The translations under genes and the position numbers were made by a program. Shown here in pieces: positions 46,982-57,115 of a DNA stretch of 64,000 bases. How positions within the stretch are numbered: the stretch's first letter is position 1; every line of letters starts with the position of its first letter. The notes under the pieces were generated by a model. It was not told the origin of the DNA. It worked only from the letters and a program-made list of their open reading frames with translations, and ran no database searches. Origin of the DNA: Talinum fruticosum (taxonomy: Eukaryota > Streptophyta > Magnoliopsida > Caryophyllales > Talinaceae); NCBI GenBank assembly GCA_021018815.1, contig JAITYX010000011.1, positions 5,284,501 to 5,348,500 on the forward strand, given 5' to 3'.

Positions 46982-48309
46982 ATGCCTAAAAGAGGTTCAG
47001 CTCAAGACTTTCTAGGGTCTGCGACCAAGAATCCTAGAACCAAACAAACCCAAGAGGGTCCTTCTAACCCCTCCAAAATCTTTGTCACCCAACATCTCAC
47101 GTTGGATGACAAGTTCTTTCCAACCACTTCCTTTTTGTGGTTGAAGCACATCAAAACCACTGGTGTCTACAACTTCCTATGCTTTAGTGAGTTCATTTAC
47201 CTAGAAGTCGTTGCTTGAGTTCTACTCTAACCTTTCCCGCTCCGAGGGAATCATCACCTCTAGAGTTCGCGACACGATGAGTGCGCATTAATCTCTCTCT
47301 CCTTCATCGTCTTTTCAAAGTTTCATCTATCTTTCTCAACTGCAATCCTATCCCCTTCAACGAGATTGTAGATGAATTCTTAAAAATACGCCAAGGAAGT
47401 CCCCGAGTCACGTAAGAATTTCTCTCGTGACTCGGATGAAGACCGAGGCCGGACTTCTCTGCTTCCTTTTGATGAGAACTTTCTTCTCTCATCATTCTAG
47501 CAAAGAGAATCCTAACTCAAAGATTCTCAAAGATCTTTTTGATATCCTTGAGGGCTACGATGTAGACCTTTTTCCGATTATTATCGAGCGGATGGCCGCC
47601 GTGCCAGCTCGGTCAAAGAAATCCAACCCTCTTCCCTTTAGAGCCCTTCGACCTTAATTTTCAAGCAATTTAAGGTTCCCTCCCCTCGGACCCGAACGTT
47701 GTGTCCGAGGTTGCCATCGTTGTTGGCGGGAAGGAGCTTCTTGGATACGGGTACTAGGAAACCCGACTGGTGTTTGGATTCACGGGTCGAAGCGAGACAA
47801 CCTTCACCCCCTCCTCGGACTCGGAGTCGGACTCACCTTTCACTCCCTCTTCAACCTGGTGGTGCTTCCACCTCGGGTCCTCCTCCTCAAGCCTCTATAA
47901 CCTTGTCTACAGCCCTTCTAGACAAGCTCACCTCTGTGTCTGCGAGAATTTCGGGACATTCTCCGTTCCTTTAAAACTGTCCTTCAAAACATGACCATCA
48001 ACCGGAAGACGGTCCAATCCCATATTCGAGAACAACAAGATGTGCTCCTCGAAATGAAGACTCGGTCGGGGAGCAACAGGAGCAACTTGAGCTCCTCGGA
48101 GAAAGACATACCAAAGCTGCTCGGGACCCGGAGAGCTCGGATACCTTTGAGGAGTCCTCGAGCCTTGCTAAGTCTCCCTCGGAGAGGCGGAAGAAGAAGA
48201 GGAAGCTGCGATTGAAGTAGCTCTTTTTGAGGAGAAGGAGGAAGAGAGGAACGAAGAGAAGAAGGAAGAAGCCGAGGGACAAGTGCCGATGTTCTTTAAC
48301 TTAAACTAA
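46982..48309 (+). pseudogene. Env-like/third ORF of the SIRE-type copia element, decayed
   Basis: Starts MPKRGSAQDFLGSATKNPRT at 46982. Frame-shifted continuations follow to about 48300: LDDKFFPTTSFLW, FDILEGYDVDLFPIIIERM and SHIREQQDVLLEMKTRSGS, then a Glu/Lys-rich coiled-coil-like end. Position after pol and before the polypurine tract, and the basic then acidic coiled-coil layout, fit the extra ORF of SIRE/Maximus elements. At least four frame breaks make it non-functional. No membrane segment or signal peptide can be trusted. Confidence 0.6.
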
Positions 48310-49084
48310 TCAGCTCGGACAATAGTCTAATTAGGTCGGAAGACCCTGCGGATGTTGGACAATTCACGGCGGTCAAGCCTAAAGAAGCACCTCCCTCTAT
48401 AACTTTCCAAGAGGATGAGCCTCTTGATGACTTAGTTCTGGGTCAACCACTTAGAGCCGAGTCACTACTGGAGATTCCAGGTCGCTGCCACCCGGATCTT
48501 TAATGTCCTCCCAAGCATATCGGCGCAGTGCATAGCACGCTCATCTACATCAACACAAACCGCCCCAACTCCACCATCTTAATTTTTTTCTTTATTTTTT
48601 TGTCCAGACATCAATTGTATTAACTTGATACGTTTTTCCCTATTTTTGGTTTTTTTGGTTGAAAGGTAAGGGGAGAATACTAGAAAAATTGTTGTCTTGT
48701 TTAGGGGAGTTTTCTCACCCTCTCTCTTTGTATTTTTTTTTTTTTTGTGAATATATGAATGAAGTTTTTATGTTAGAGCATAATTATTTCGACTTCACTC
48801 TTTCGAGTTTGACTCGCTTATTCTTTATTTTTGCTCCGATATATCTACTCTCATTATTTATTTCGTTTTACTCGGATATATATGTTCACATTATGTTTTT
48901 CTTTCGCCTTGATATAGATAAACTATCCGTAGAAATTTTCTAAGTATTGATACTTGTCCGAAATGTTCTAAGTATGAGCTGCTTCATTCACTACTTCGTA
49001 CTCGATATGTTCTACTCGAATAAGAATGAAAACTCATGACTTTCACTAACAAAGGGTCTATCTAAGTATGGAATGTCTTTCATC
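48310..49084 (+). other. 3' untranslated part of the SIRE-type element
   Basis: No open frame is supported between the env-like ORF and the polypurine tract. Motifs such as CTCGGATAT and CGAGT-rich sequence resemble the LTR style of this family. Confidence 0.5.
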
Positions 49085-49097
49085 AAAAAGGGGAGAT
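49085..49097 (+). other. Polypurine tract of the SIRE-type element
   Basis: AAAAAGGGGAGAT immediately before TGAAGACTCG is the classical plant copia plus-strand priming site. It orients the element on the + strand and fixes the 3' LTR start. Confidence 0.85.
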
Positions 49098-49320
49098 TGA
49101 AGACTCGACTCTAACACTAGATCATTCCGAGTACCACATAAAGACTCGAGTACAAACCTTATCCCTCCTAAGTTTTGATTACAAGTCATTCGAGTATTGT
49201 AGAAACTCCTGCATAAGTTTTCATTCGATTCCGAAATTTCTTAGGTTCCCCTGTACGACCTATTTTCGTTGTTCTTTAGGTTGTGTTTGTTGTCCTTTGC
49301 CTTGCAACATGATTTCCCGA
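49098..49320 (+). mobile_element. Truncated 3' LTR of the SIRE-type element
   Basis: Begins TGAAGACTCG. Its internal TTTTGATTACAAGTCATTC matches the solo LTR at 5166-7272 (reversed). It stops after about 220 bp, where minus-strand copia sequence starts. The exact break is uncertain. Confidence 0.7.
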
Positions 49321-50845
49321 ACCCGAAATTTCCATTAGGATCCATACACCCAACACTATGTGTAGGAGAAAATTATTCATAGGAGACATTGTTAGCAAGA
49401 GATACCTAGGGCCATAGGAGCCAATGGATGGTGTAGAAGGGTGAACTTAGGATGTATGACGGACACAATCACGAAGAATAACAAAAGGTGTTGCTTGGTG
49501 TACTTGCCACCCACGACCTAAATCAATAGAAGGCGAGTGATGATGTTGGAGATGCAAATTCATCCGAAGAAGTGGGTAATAGATCTCCCCTTATCGTAGA
49601 AGGTACCGAAGATGCAGATTCATCCAAAGAAGTCGATAATGGATCTCCCCTGTAGGATAAGGTATCAATGATGCAAATTCATCCAAAGAAGTGAGAATCG
49701 AATCTCCCCTTGTGGTAAAAGAGGAAACTTAAATTAAATCCCATGATGGAGATATTAGAAGGGTGCTAAGAGAAGTAGAAGAGGTCGGCGAAGTAGAAGT
49801 AAACGAAACTAAGACTTGTCAAATTTGACATCTTGTGAAGTAAAGAAAATGCAGGTTTTTAAGATCCCTTACCTTCCAACCTTTCTTACTTGTAGGATAC
49901 TCAAGAAACACACATTGTCTATTCCGAGGGGGCAAACTTATCTCGAGTTTTAACATAAGCATACTAAAGACACCGAAAACTCGAATGTGAGAGTGTGAAG
50001 GAGTAGTAGGAAACAAGACTTCGTGTGGGGTTTTGTCATGGAGGACACTCGAAAGAGTATAGTTAATCAAGTGGGTAGCTCCCAGCATACACTCACCCTA
50101 AAGTTCGATGGGAACGTATGCTTGAAACATCGGAGCCTAGGCGACCTCAAGGACATGACAATGTTTATCCTCAACTCGACCATTATACTATGGTGTATCA
50201 ACTATGAATGTCCGATTAATCATCCCATGTAGAGCATAAAATTGATTCATAGGAGTACAGGAAAACTCATGGGCCCTGTCACTATGAACAATCTTGATAG
50301 ATTTTCCAAATTAGTTTTGCACCATTAAATAAAAATTGTGCAATAAACTCCCAGTTTGACACTTATCATGCATTAAATACACCTAAACAACCCGACTAAA
50401 ATCGTCCACAATCGTTAAAAGATAGTGTGCATAAGAAAAAGTGTTACTGCTAATAAGGTCTCCAAATGTCACAATGTATTAAATCAAACTTGTCTTTTGC
50501 ACAACTAGTACTAGAAGGAAAAGTGGTTCGTGTGTGTTTAGCATGACATCACATAGTGTTTTATTAGAGCGAGGACCCACTGTGATATCGGGAACATAGG
50601 TTAGAGGTTTACTTGGTAGATGTCCTAATCGATGATGCCAAAGCTCATAAGACTCGATCTTCGTGATTCAAGCAGTTTGAATGTCATTCCTCGATACAAC
50701 TATACCCCCTTCGCATATTACCCAGTCCAAACCGGCTTTTTATAGTGTGGCCCTACAAAACACACATATGTCGAGCAAATAGCACATAACATTCGGTATC
50801 AATAATCAAATATGCCGCATAAATCATATTAACTGTGAAGTGTGG

Positions 50846-51560
50846 GAAATAGAGGATGTTACGTAAACAGGAAAACATCACCCTCTTTGATAGCTTGAGT
50901 TTGAGACACATTAGGAAGACCAACAAAACATGGTGGAATATTAAGAAGGTGAGAAAAAAATTGCACATTACCCATCATATGATAAGAAGCTCCACTATCT
51001 ATCTCCATTGAGATGGCTCACCAATGAGAGGTTGAGAAAGAGATAGGGAAGACTCCAACATAGTAAGAAATAATTGCCTCTATTCAGGCAATAGGCCGTA
51101 AAGGTTGAAGTGGTAGGAGCAAGAGTACTTAGGACCAAAGACGACCTAGGTTCGGCTACGGTTGGCATAGTTGTAACGACAGTAGCAGTGTATTAAGCGA
51201 GAGGAAATAGAGGACGTTACGTAAACAGGAAAAAATCACCGTCTTTGATAGTTTGAGTTTGAGACACATTAGGAAGACCAACAAAACATGGTGGAATATT
51301 AAGAAGGTGAGAAAAAATAATTGCACATTACCCATCATATGATAGGAAGCTCCACTATCTATCTCCATTGAGATGGCTCACCAATTAGAGGTTGAGAAAG
51401 AGATAGGGAAGACTCCAACATAGTAAGAAATAATTGCCTCTATTCGAGCAACGAGGCCGGAAAGGTTGAAGTGGTAGGAGCAAGAATACTTAGGACCGAA
51501 GACGACCTAGGTTCGGCTAGAGTCGGTATAGTTGTAACGACAATAGTGCGTATTGAGCGA
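50846..51560 (-). repeat. 358-bp tandem duplication in the copia protease region
   Basis: The block starting GAAATAGAGGATGTTACGTA (50846) recurs at 51204 with few differences. It includes the reversed IDSGASYHMM codons and the spacer AGGTTGAGAAAGAGATAGGG. The length is not a multiple of three, so it breaks the frame. High similarity means the duplication is recent compared with the decay of the element. Confidence 0.92.
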
Positions 51561-51895
51561 GAACCAGTTGAAGCCAAGGTAGGACAACTTGGAGAAGGTT
51601 GATCGGGTTGAGCATGGAGTCCCACAACAATGGATGTGTTCGGAAAGCTAGTAATACTTTGGTGTGATTCTAAGATTGCTTGTCCTAGCAAAGGGTACAA
51701 GTGAAGACGAATCAATGTGTTTTGGTAGTGTCATCTTTGACATGATGATTGACTGAACTAGGATTATGGCAGATGCACAGTGTACACGGCTATAGCAGAT
51801 CCGATCGGATAAGAGTGATAGAAGAGGCACAAGGCTGGTACGAAAAGGAACAGTAGACCTAGTCGAAAAGAAAAAAATTGGGATCGTTATGCTTT

Positions 51896-51906
51896 CTTTG
51901 ATACCA
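51896..51906 (-). other. Copia primer-binding site (initiator Met tRNA type)
   Basis: Reversed, TGGTATCAAAG, close to the usual TGGTATCAGAG of plant copia elements. It lies right beside an LTR-like end (AATTTCTTA) and fixes the orientation as minus. Confidence 0.7.
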
Positions 51907-52329
51907 TAAGAAATTTAGACTAGTGGAGAATGTTTTTTCTCGTCTTTTCCTTTTCCATTGATGGTAACATATATAATCCTATACAGCTACAAACTAGAAA
52001 AGAGCAAATTGTTGGAATATTTACAGATTGTACATATCGGACAAATATAGGGAAGAATAGTCGTCCACTTCTATTAACGTCATGATGCTTCGTTGTGTTC
52101 GGCCGCTAGGTTACTTGGAAAATTTTTATTCGAGGTAATATAATGAGAAATTAAACTACATTATCCTTAGGGAAGATTGGTTAGAGTTATTTTAGAATTG
52201 GATTTTCTTTCTATTATTTGTAGGGCATCAAATTTGATTTGTTTTCATAGCGATTTTCACTTTAATTTAGAGGTCTTGTTAACTTCTTCGTGTAAAGGCA
52301 AATTTCAAGTCTAATATTAAAAAATAAGA

Positions 52330-52963
52330 AAAATAGACAAATATAATTTGTATTAATTTTCATATAATAAGGATACAATCTCTAGGTATTTGTTACAAAA
52401 TGAATAAATAAATAAATCATCTAATTCGATCTCTAATTTGTACTTGAGTGATGGTCGATTGGCTTGAATCTCCATCAAGTTGATTGATTTGACTTGTTTT
52501 GATGAACTATATTTGATTTCTTCTTGAGAGAGCCTAAGAGGCTTACTCTCAATTAAGAAGAATGTTTGATCTCTCGAAGTGTAGACGACGCATGCTTGAA
52601 GTGCGTGTTGTCTACTACTAAAGAGAAATTTTGAATTTGTGAGTCTTTAGATTACTCTTGGTGTGAATGGATTTCTCCGAACCCTGAGTAGGAGAGAGTA
52701 TTGCTCAATTTATAGAGAAATGATCTCCTGCCTCATATTAGGGTTTGTAATTTATTTTCTTTTTGGGCATTTTGACTTAATAGGTCATTTTGACTATTAA
52801 CTTGATAACATATTGGGCTATGACTCGGGTAGTCAATTTGGGCCCAATATTTTAAATAAATTAAATTTATTAAATGGACTCGATCCACATAATCAATTTT
52901 GTATTTATTTTCCGATATAGCATATATTATTAAAATTCCATGCTTACAAATTGCCCCCTCAAG
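52330..52963 (-). mobile_element. Possible 3' LTR with polypurine tract (minus), unassigned
   Basis: Reversed, CTTGAGGGGGCAATT followed by TGTAAGCATGG looks like a polypurine tract and LTR start (about 52945-52963). A TATA-like CTATAAATTGAG with a leader lies about 240 bp further along. No matching second LTR was found in the window, so this is tentative. Confidence 0.4.
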
Positions 52964-53739
52964 ATGTGGCCACGTCGACGACTTTGGAGTACTTGTTGTA
53001 ATTGAGTCTCGACTCTTGAACGTTGATAAGGCATGCCCATGGTTTAACTTATTATATCACCTAATCAATTGTGATAAATTTTATAAGGTGAGCCGAGAAA
53101 GATATGTGTTTACCATATCATGTTTACCTTGCCTTGTTAAAAGATTTGATTTACATCAAACAAGTTAGGAAACTAGGGAGACTATCATTCCCTACTACCA
53201 AAATTCTTCAAATTTCTAATGGCATAAATATGGCAGCAACGGACGCGTTTAGGCATTAGATCCACTAGGTGATTGTTGATGAAGCAATATTCTAAGACTT
53301 TGTTTTCCATCTCCCTAATTTTCTCCTCCTGTAAGTTATGGCCGTCATAGGCTTTTGTCACACTTTGTCATTGAGCATAGAAAGGAATCGGACAATCTCA
53401 CACCAAATCATCCACCAACACCAATTCACATTGGCTTATCATCATCATCATCGTATGATTTGCGACAATACTTTCACATGATCACTTCAAGGTATTGTTC
53501 CCAACATTAAATTATCGTGAGAGATACTTTGAACCTAGGATCCTTGCATTTTCGGATGATTAGCTTCCACGCTTGTATCCATTCTTGACTTTATTCTCGT
53601 CCATTTTTTTAGTTTTTCTTTTTTTTTGTGCCTTGTAGCCCCCCTTTTTTATTGTTTCTGCAGGTTTGTTTCAATTCAATCTTTGGATTGAATTTCCAAG
53701 ATCACACTTTGAAGATACTTGATCCTTGGTTACCTCCTT
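52964..53739. other. Unassigned sequence, probably retroelement interior
   Basis: No gene supported. One open frame of 89 codons (52899-53168) shows no motif. A (TCA)n stretch at about 53438-53452. Confidence 0.5.
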
Positions 53740-54255
53740 GTCTATCTCATCCCTTTTAGGATGCATGAATGAGTTAAACCTCTTTTACGCTATCCAAAAT
53801 TGAAGAGTTGAACTTTGCTTAACCCCTTACATGTCTCACCCCTTTTAGGACACATGAACGGGTTAAACCTCCTTTATGCTATTCAAATTTGAAGAGTTAT
53901 CTCTAGTTAGCCCCTTGCATGTCTTACCCCTTTTAGGGTACATAAATAGGTTAAACCTCCTTTATTCTACCCAAGTTTGAAGAGCTGATCTTTAGTTAAC
54001 CCCTTACATGTCTTACCCCTTTTAGGGTACATGAACAGAGTTAAACCTCTTTTATGCTATTCAAATTTGAAAAGTTATCTTTGGTTAGCCCCTTGCATGT
54101 CTTGCTCCTTTTAGGGTACATAAACGGGTTAAACCTCCTTTATGATACCCAAGTTTGAAGAGTTGATCTTTGGTTAAACCTCTTACATGTCTTACCCTTT
54201 TTAGGGTACATGAACAAGTTAAACCTCTTTTATGTTATCTAAGTTTGAATGGTTG
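53740..54255 (+). repeat. Tandem repeat, about 88-bp unit, six copies
   Basis: Each unit contains CCTTTTAGGGTACATGAAC, GGTTAAACCTCCTTTATGCT and AAGTTTGAAGAGTTGATCTT, with copies starting near 53750, 53837, 53926, 54015, 54103 and 54192. The copies differ at about one base in ten. It is followed directly by a second repeat type. Confidence 0.88.
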
Positions 54256-54289
54256 ATCTTTGGCTTCTAAGTGTTCAATAAATTGAGAA

Positions 54290-55210
54290 TTTGAAAAGAA
54301 TGACTTGAAAATTTATGATTTGATGACTTGGAAGTCTTGAAAGAACGACATGAGAGTCTTGAATTTTATGGACTTAAGAGTCATGCGCTTTAGTGATTTG
54401 GGCGTTTTATGTTGTGACTTGGGAGTCTTATGTTTTAATGACCCTTGAAAGTTTACACCTCTAGTGATTAAAGAGTCTATTTGGTGACTTGAGAATCTTT
54501 AATTTGAATGACTTGAGAGTTTTTTAACCTTGCACTTTATTTAACTTGAGAACCTTTAATTTAGGTAACTTGTAAGTCGTTTTGGTGATTTGAGATGTTT
54601 GTTTGACTTAAGAGTCTTTAATTTGAGTGACCCGAGAGTCCTGAGTTTTGATCCCTTGGTAGACTAATATCATGGCTTGAAAATTTTGAACTTTGATTGA
54701 CTTGAGAGTCTTCTAAGTGACTTTAATTTAGTGACTTGGCAGTCTTTAAATTGAGTGACAAGAGAGTCTCGAAGTTAAGTGACTTGAGAATCTTACACTT
54801 TGATGACTTGAAAGCCTTTTACTTAGGCTTCTAAGTATGGAATTTGCACGACTTGAGTTTATTGAATTTAGTGACTTGAAAATCTTGAATTTAGGTGAGT
54901 TGAGGGTCTTGGACTTTGTTGACTTGGGAGTCTTTTAATTTGACTTGAGAATTTTCAATTTGCACGACTTGAGAGTTTTGAGTTCAAGTGATTTGAGAGT
55001 CTTGCACTTTGATGACTTGGCAGTATTTTACTTTGGCTTTGATGTATGGAATTTGTGCAACTTGTGAGTATTGAAGTCGGTGACTCGAAAGTCTTGAATT
55101 TAGGTGACTTGAGGGTCTTGGACTTTGTTGACTTGGTAATCTTTTAATTTGACTAGAAAATTTTCAATTTGCACGACTTGAGAGTCTTGAATTTAAGTGA
55201 CTTTGAGATG
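54290..55210 (+). repeat. Degenerate minisatellite built on GACTTGAGAGTCTT
   Basis: More than twenty imperfect copies of GACTTGAGAGTCTTGAATTT, spaced mainly 20-45 bp, fill about 0.9 kb. A higher-order repeat of about 200 bp (TTGGACTTTGTTGACTTGG at about 54911 and 55119) lies over it. The core is an imperfect palindrome (GACTTGAGAGTC). No coding frame. Confidence 0.9.
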
Positions 55211-55380
55211 AATTTCGAAATTGGCCAATGCAAACAAAGACTTACCTAATTAGAGATGAATTTTAAAAGTGACTAATATAACAAAAGACTCACCTAATTG
55301 AGATGAATTTAATTTTGGCTAAAATGCAACAAAGACTTACCTAATTTGAGATGAGTTTAGATTGGACTAAAAGTGCTTAT
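55211..55380 (+). repeat. Short tandem repeat, about 58-bp unit, three copies
   Basis: The unit contains GAGATGAATTT, GGCTAATGCAAC-type sequence and AAAGACTTACCTAATT. Three copies in a row join the minisatellite to the leader-like sequence beyond. Confidence 0.8.
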
Positions 55381-56728
55381 ATAATGCAAATATGCGGAAG
55401 ATCAAAGGTGAAACCTAAGACCTACCGAAGAAAGGTAGGGGCCCACGGCAAGACCTATCTCGACAGGTAGATGGAAAACTAGTGTCGACTATGTCTAACA
55501 GCTAGGACTGTCTAGAAAAAAGATGATCGAGCCTTGAAGGAGTTGGACTGACTCGGAAAATTCAACAAATTGATCGACCTAAAAGTGAAAGACAATTTTG
55601 ATTTTTAGCTAAAATCCACATAAAAAGAATGACTCAAGAAGGTTTATTATTTTATTTTATTTTTGCACTCATGTAAGGGTTATTTATCAAACCTCAACTA
55701 CCTAAACTAAAGGGTCATGAAAAAGGTTAAATACTAAAAGTATCTACATTTGTTTGAAGCATGCAAATGAAAAATGGGTACAACCTAGACTGCCAAGGTT
55801 TTATGGTTCAAAAGGTAATTCTAGTTCAAATACATAGTGACTCATGGTTTGAAAATTTTGTCCCCTCGGCATACATAGCGGGACTTCGAGTGCCTCTCAA
55901 TAAAAAGATAAAAAGAAGGTGCTATGAGTAGAGAAAAATCACATCTCGGTGTTAAGTCGAGTAGACCCACCAAGATAATGATTCGAACTCTCCGAAAAGG
56001 TTTTTAAAGGTAAAGCCTAAAGATCAAAATAAAGAAATATAGTCCAAGGTCGTCTAAATGTAAAATCTCTAATACAAAAAAAAAAAAAAAACTCACAATT
56101 TCGATTTTCAAGTCTCACTCTCTTAATAAGTGATGTCCCTAGCAAAGTCACCGTTGTAGGAACAAGTGCCACCCCGAGTAGAGGTAGCTAGACCGCATTT
56201 TCCCACAAATGTTGGCTTCACATGAGGTGTGCTTATCAAGCAAATGATAAGACTTTTGAAAGAGATTTTTAAAAAGGGATTTATTGGCGATTTTTAGGAA
56301 GTCATTTTATTTTCGAAAGCAATTCGAAAGTCTCGAGATGTTATTTCTTAAGCAAAAATAATTAGAAAAAATAAGGGAGTCGATTTACTATAAAGCTACT
56401 AGCCGGATAGTGAAAACCACTTGGCTAGGAGCTAAGCCCGCTACTAACTGGATTCGATTGTCGCCGCTCCGTTTGGTAACCGATGTCGGCTACCGGAAGG
56501 GACTAATGAATCGATCTAAAGATCAAAATAAAGAAATATAGTCCCACCAAGAGAATGATTCGAACTCTCAAAAAGGTTTTTAAAGGTAAAGCCTAAAGTT
56601 CAAAATAAAGAAATATAGTCTAAGGTCGCCTAAATGTAAAATCTCTAATGCAAAAAAAAAAAAATTTCCCAATTTCGATTTTCAAGTCTCACTCTCTTAA
56701 TAAGTGATGTCCCCAGTGGAGTCACCGT
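55381..56728 (-). other. Leader region of a gypsy-type element, with a duplicated LTR-end/primer-site block
   Basis: Non-coding, reading away (leftwards) from the LTR at 56729-59530. It includes copy A of the 573-bp tandem block, itself holding an extra LTR 3' end (TGTAGGAAC near 56154-56162) and a mutated primer site. No gag frame is visible. Confidence 0.6.
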
Positions 56729-57115
56729 TGTAGGAACCGTGCCACCCCCAGTAGAGGTAGCTGGACCGCATTTTCCCACGAATGTTGGCTTCACATGAGG
56801 TGTGCTTATCAAGCAAATAATAAGACTTTTGAAAGAGATTTTAAGAAGGGATTGATTGGCGATTTTTAGGAAGTCATTTTATTTTCTAAAGCAATTCTAA
56901 AAGTCTCAAGATGTTATTTCTTAAGCAAAAATAATTAGAAAAATAAGGGAGTCGATTTACCATAAAGCTACTAGCCGAGCGAGTGAAAACCACTTGGCCA
57001 GGAGCTAAGCCCGGTTACCAACTGGATTCGATTGTCGCCTGCTCCGTTTGGTAATCGATGTCGGCTACCGGACGGGACTAATGAATCGGTCTAAGTCGGA
57101 TAGCCTAAGTTGTCA
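55970..57115 (-). repeat. 573-bp tandem duplication spanning LTR end, primer site and leader
   Basis: Copy A (about 55970-56542) and copy B (about 56543-57115) share TTCTTAATAAGTGATGTCCC-like, TCCCACRAATGTTGGCTTCA (56201 and 56774) and GACTAATGAATCG sequence, offset 573 bp. Each copy holds about 180 bp of leader, a primer site and about 390 bp of LTR 3' end. Confidence 0.9.
56710..56726 (-). other. Gypsy primer-binding site
   Basis: Reversed, GGTGACTCCACTGGGGA two bases after the LTR end TTCCTACA. It resembles the tRNA-Arg type primer site remembered for Ogre/Tat elements. The copy-A version (GGTGACTTTGCTAGGGA) is mutated. Confidence 0.65.

Larger units (their letters stand above)
49321..52100 (-). 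pseudogene. Decayed minus-strand copia element: gag end, protease, integrase; RT lost
   Basis: Reading leftwards from the primer site at 51896-51906: a gag end, then the protease motif IDSGASYHMMGNVQ (twice, because of a 358-bp duplication), a GAG-pre-integrase-like LWHHRLGHLPSKPL (about 50590-50640), integrase core fragments ALHGMINRTFIVDTP and NGRVEDKH (about 50140-50230), and the integrase C-terminal motif CVFLEYPTSKKGWKVRDL (about 49870-49925). Left of 49800 repeated Ser/Asp-rich sequence leads towards the RT, which is missing. Many frame breaks. The LTR to the right of the primer site is only partly recognisable. Confidence 0.75.

Noticed and set aside
52899..53168. 89-codon open frame on the + strand
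   Set aside because: No motif, overlaps a possible LTR/polypurine site on the other strand, and no neighbouring exon signals.
53740..54255. CRISPR-like array
   Set aside because: Units are adjacent tandem repeats without unique spacers, in plant DNA.
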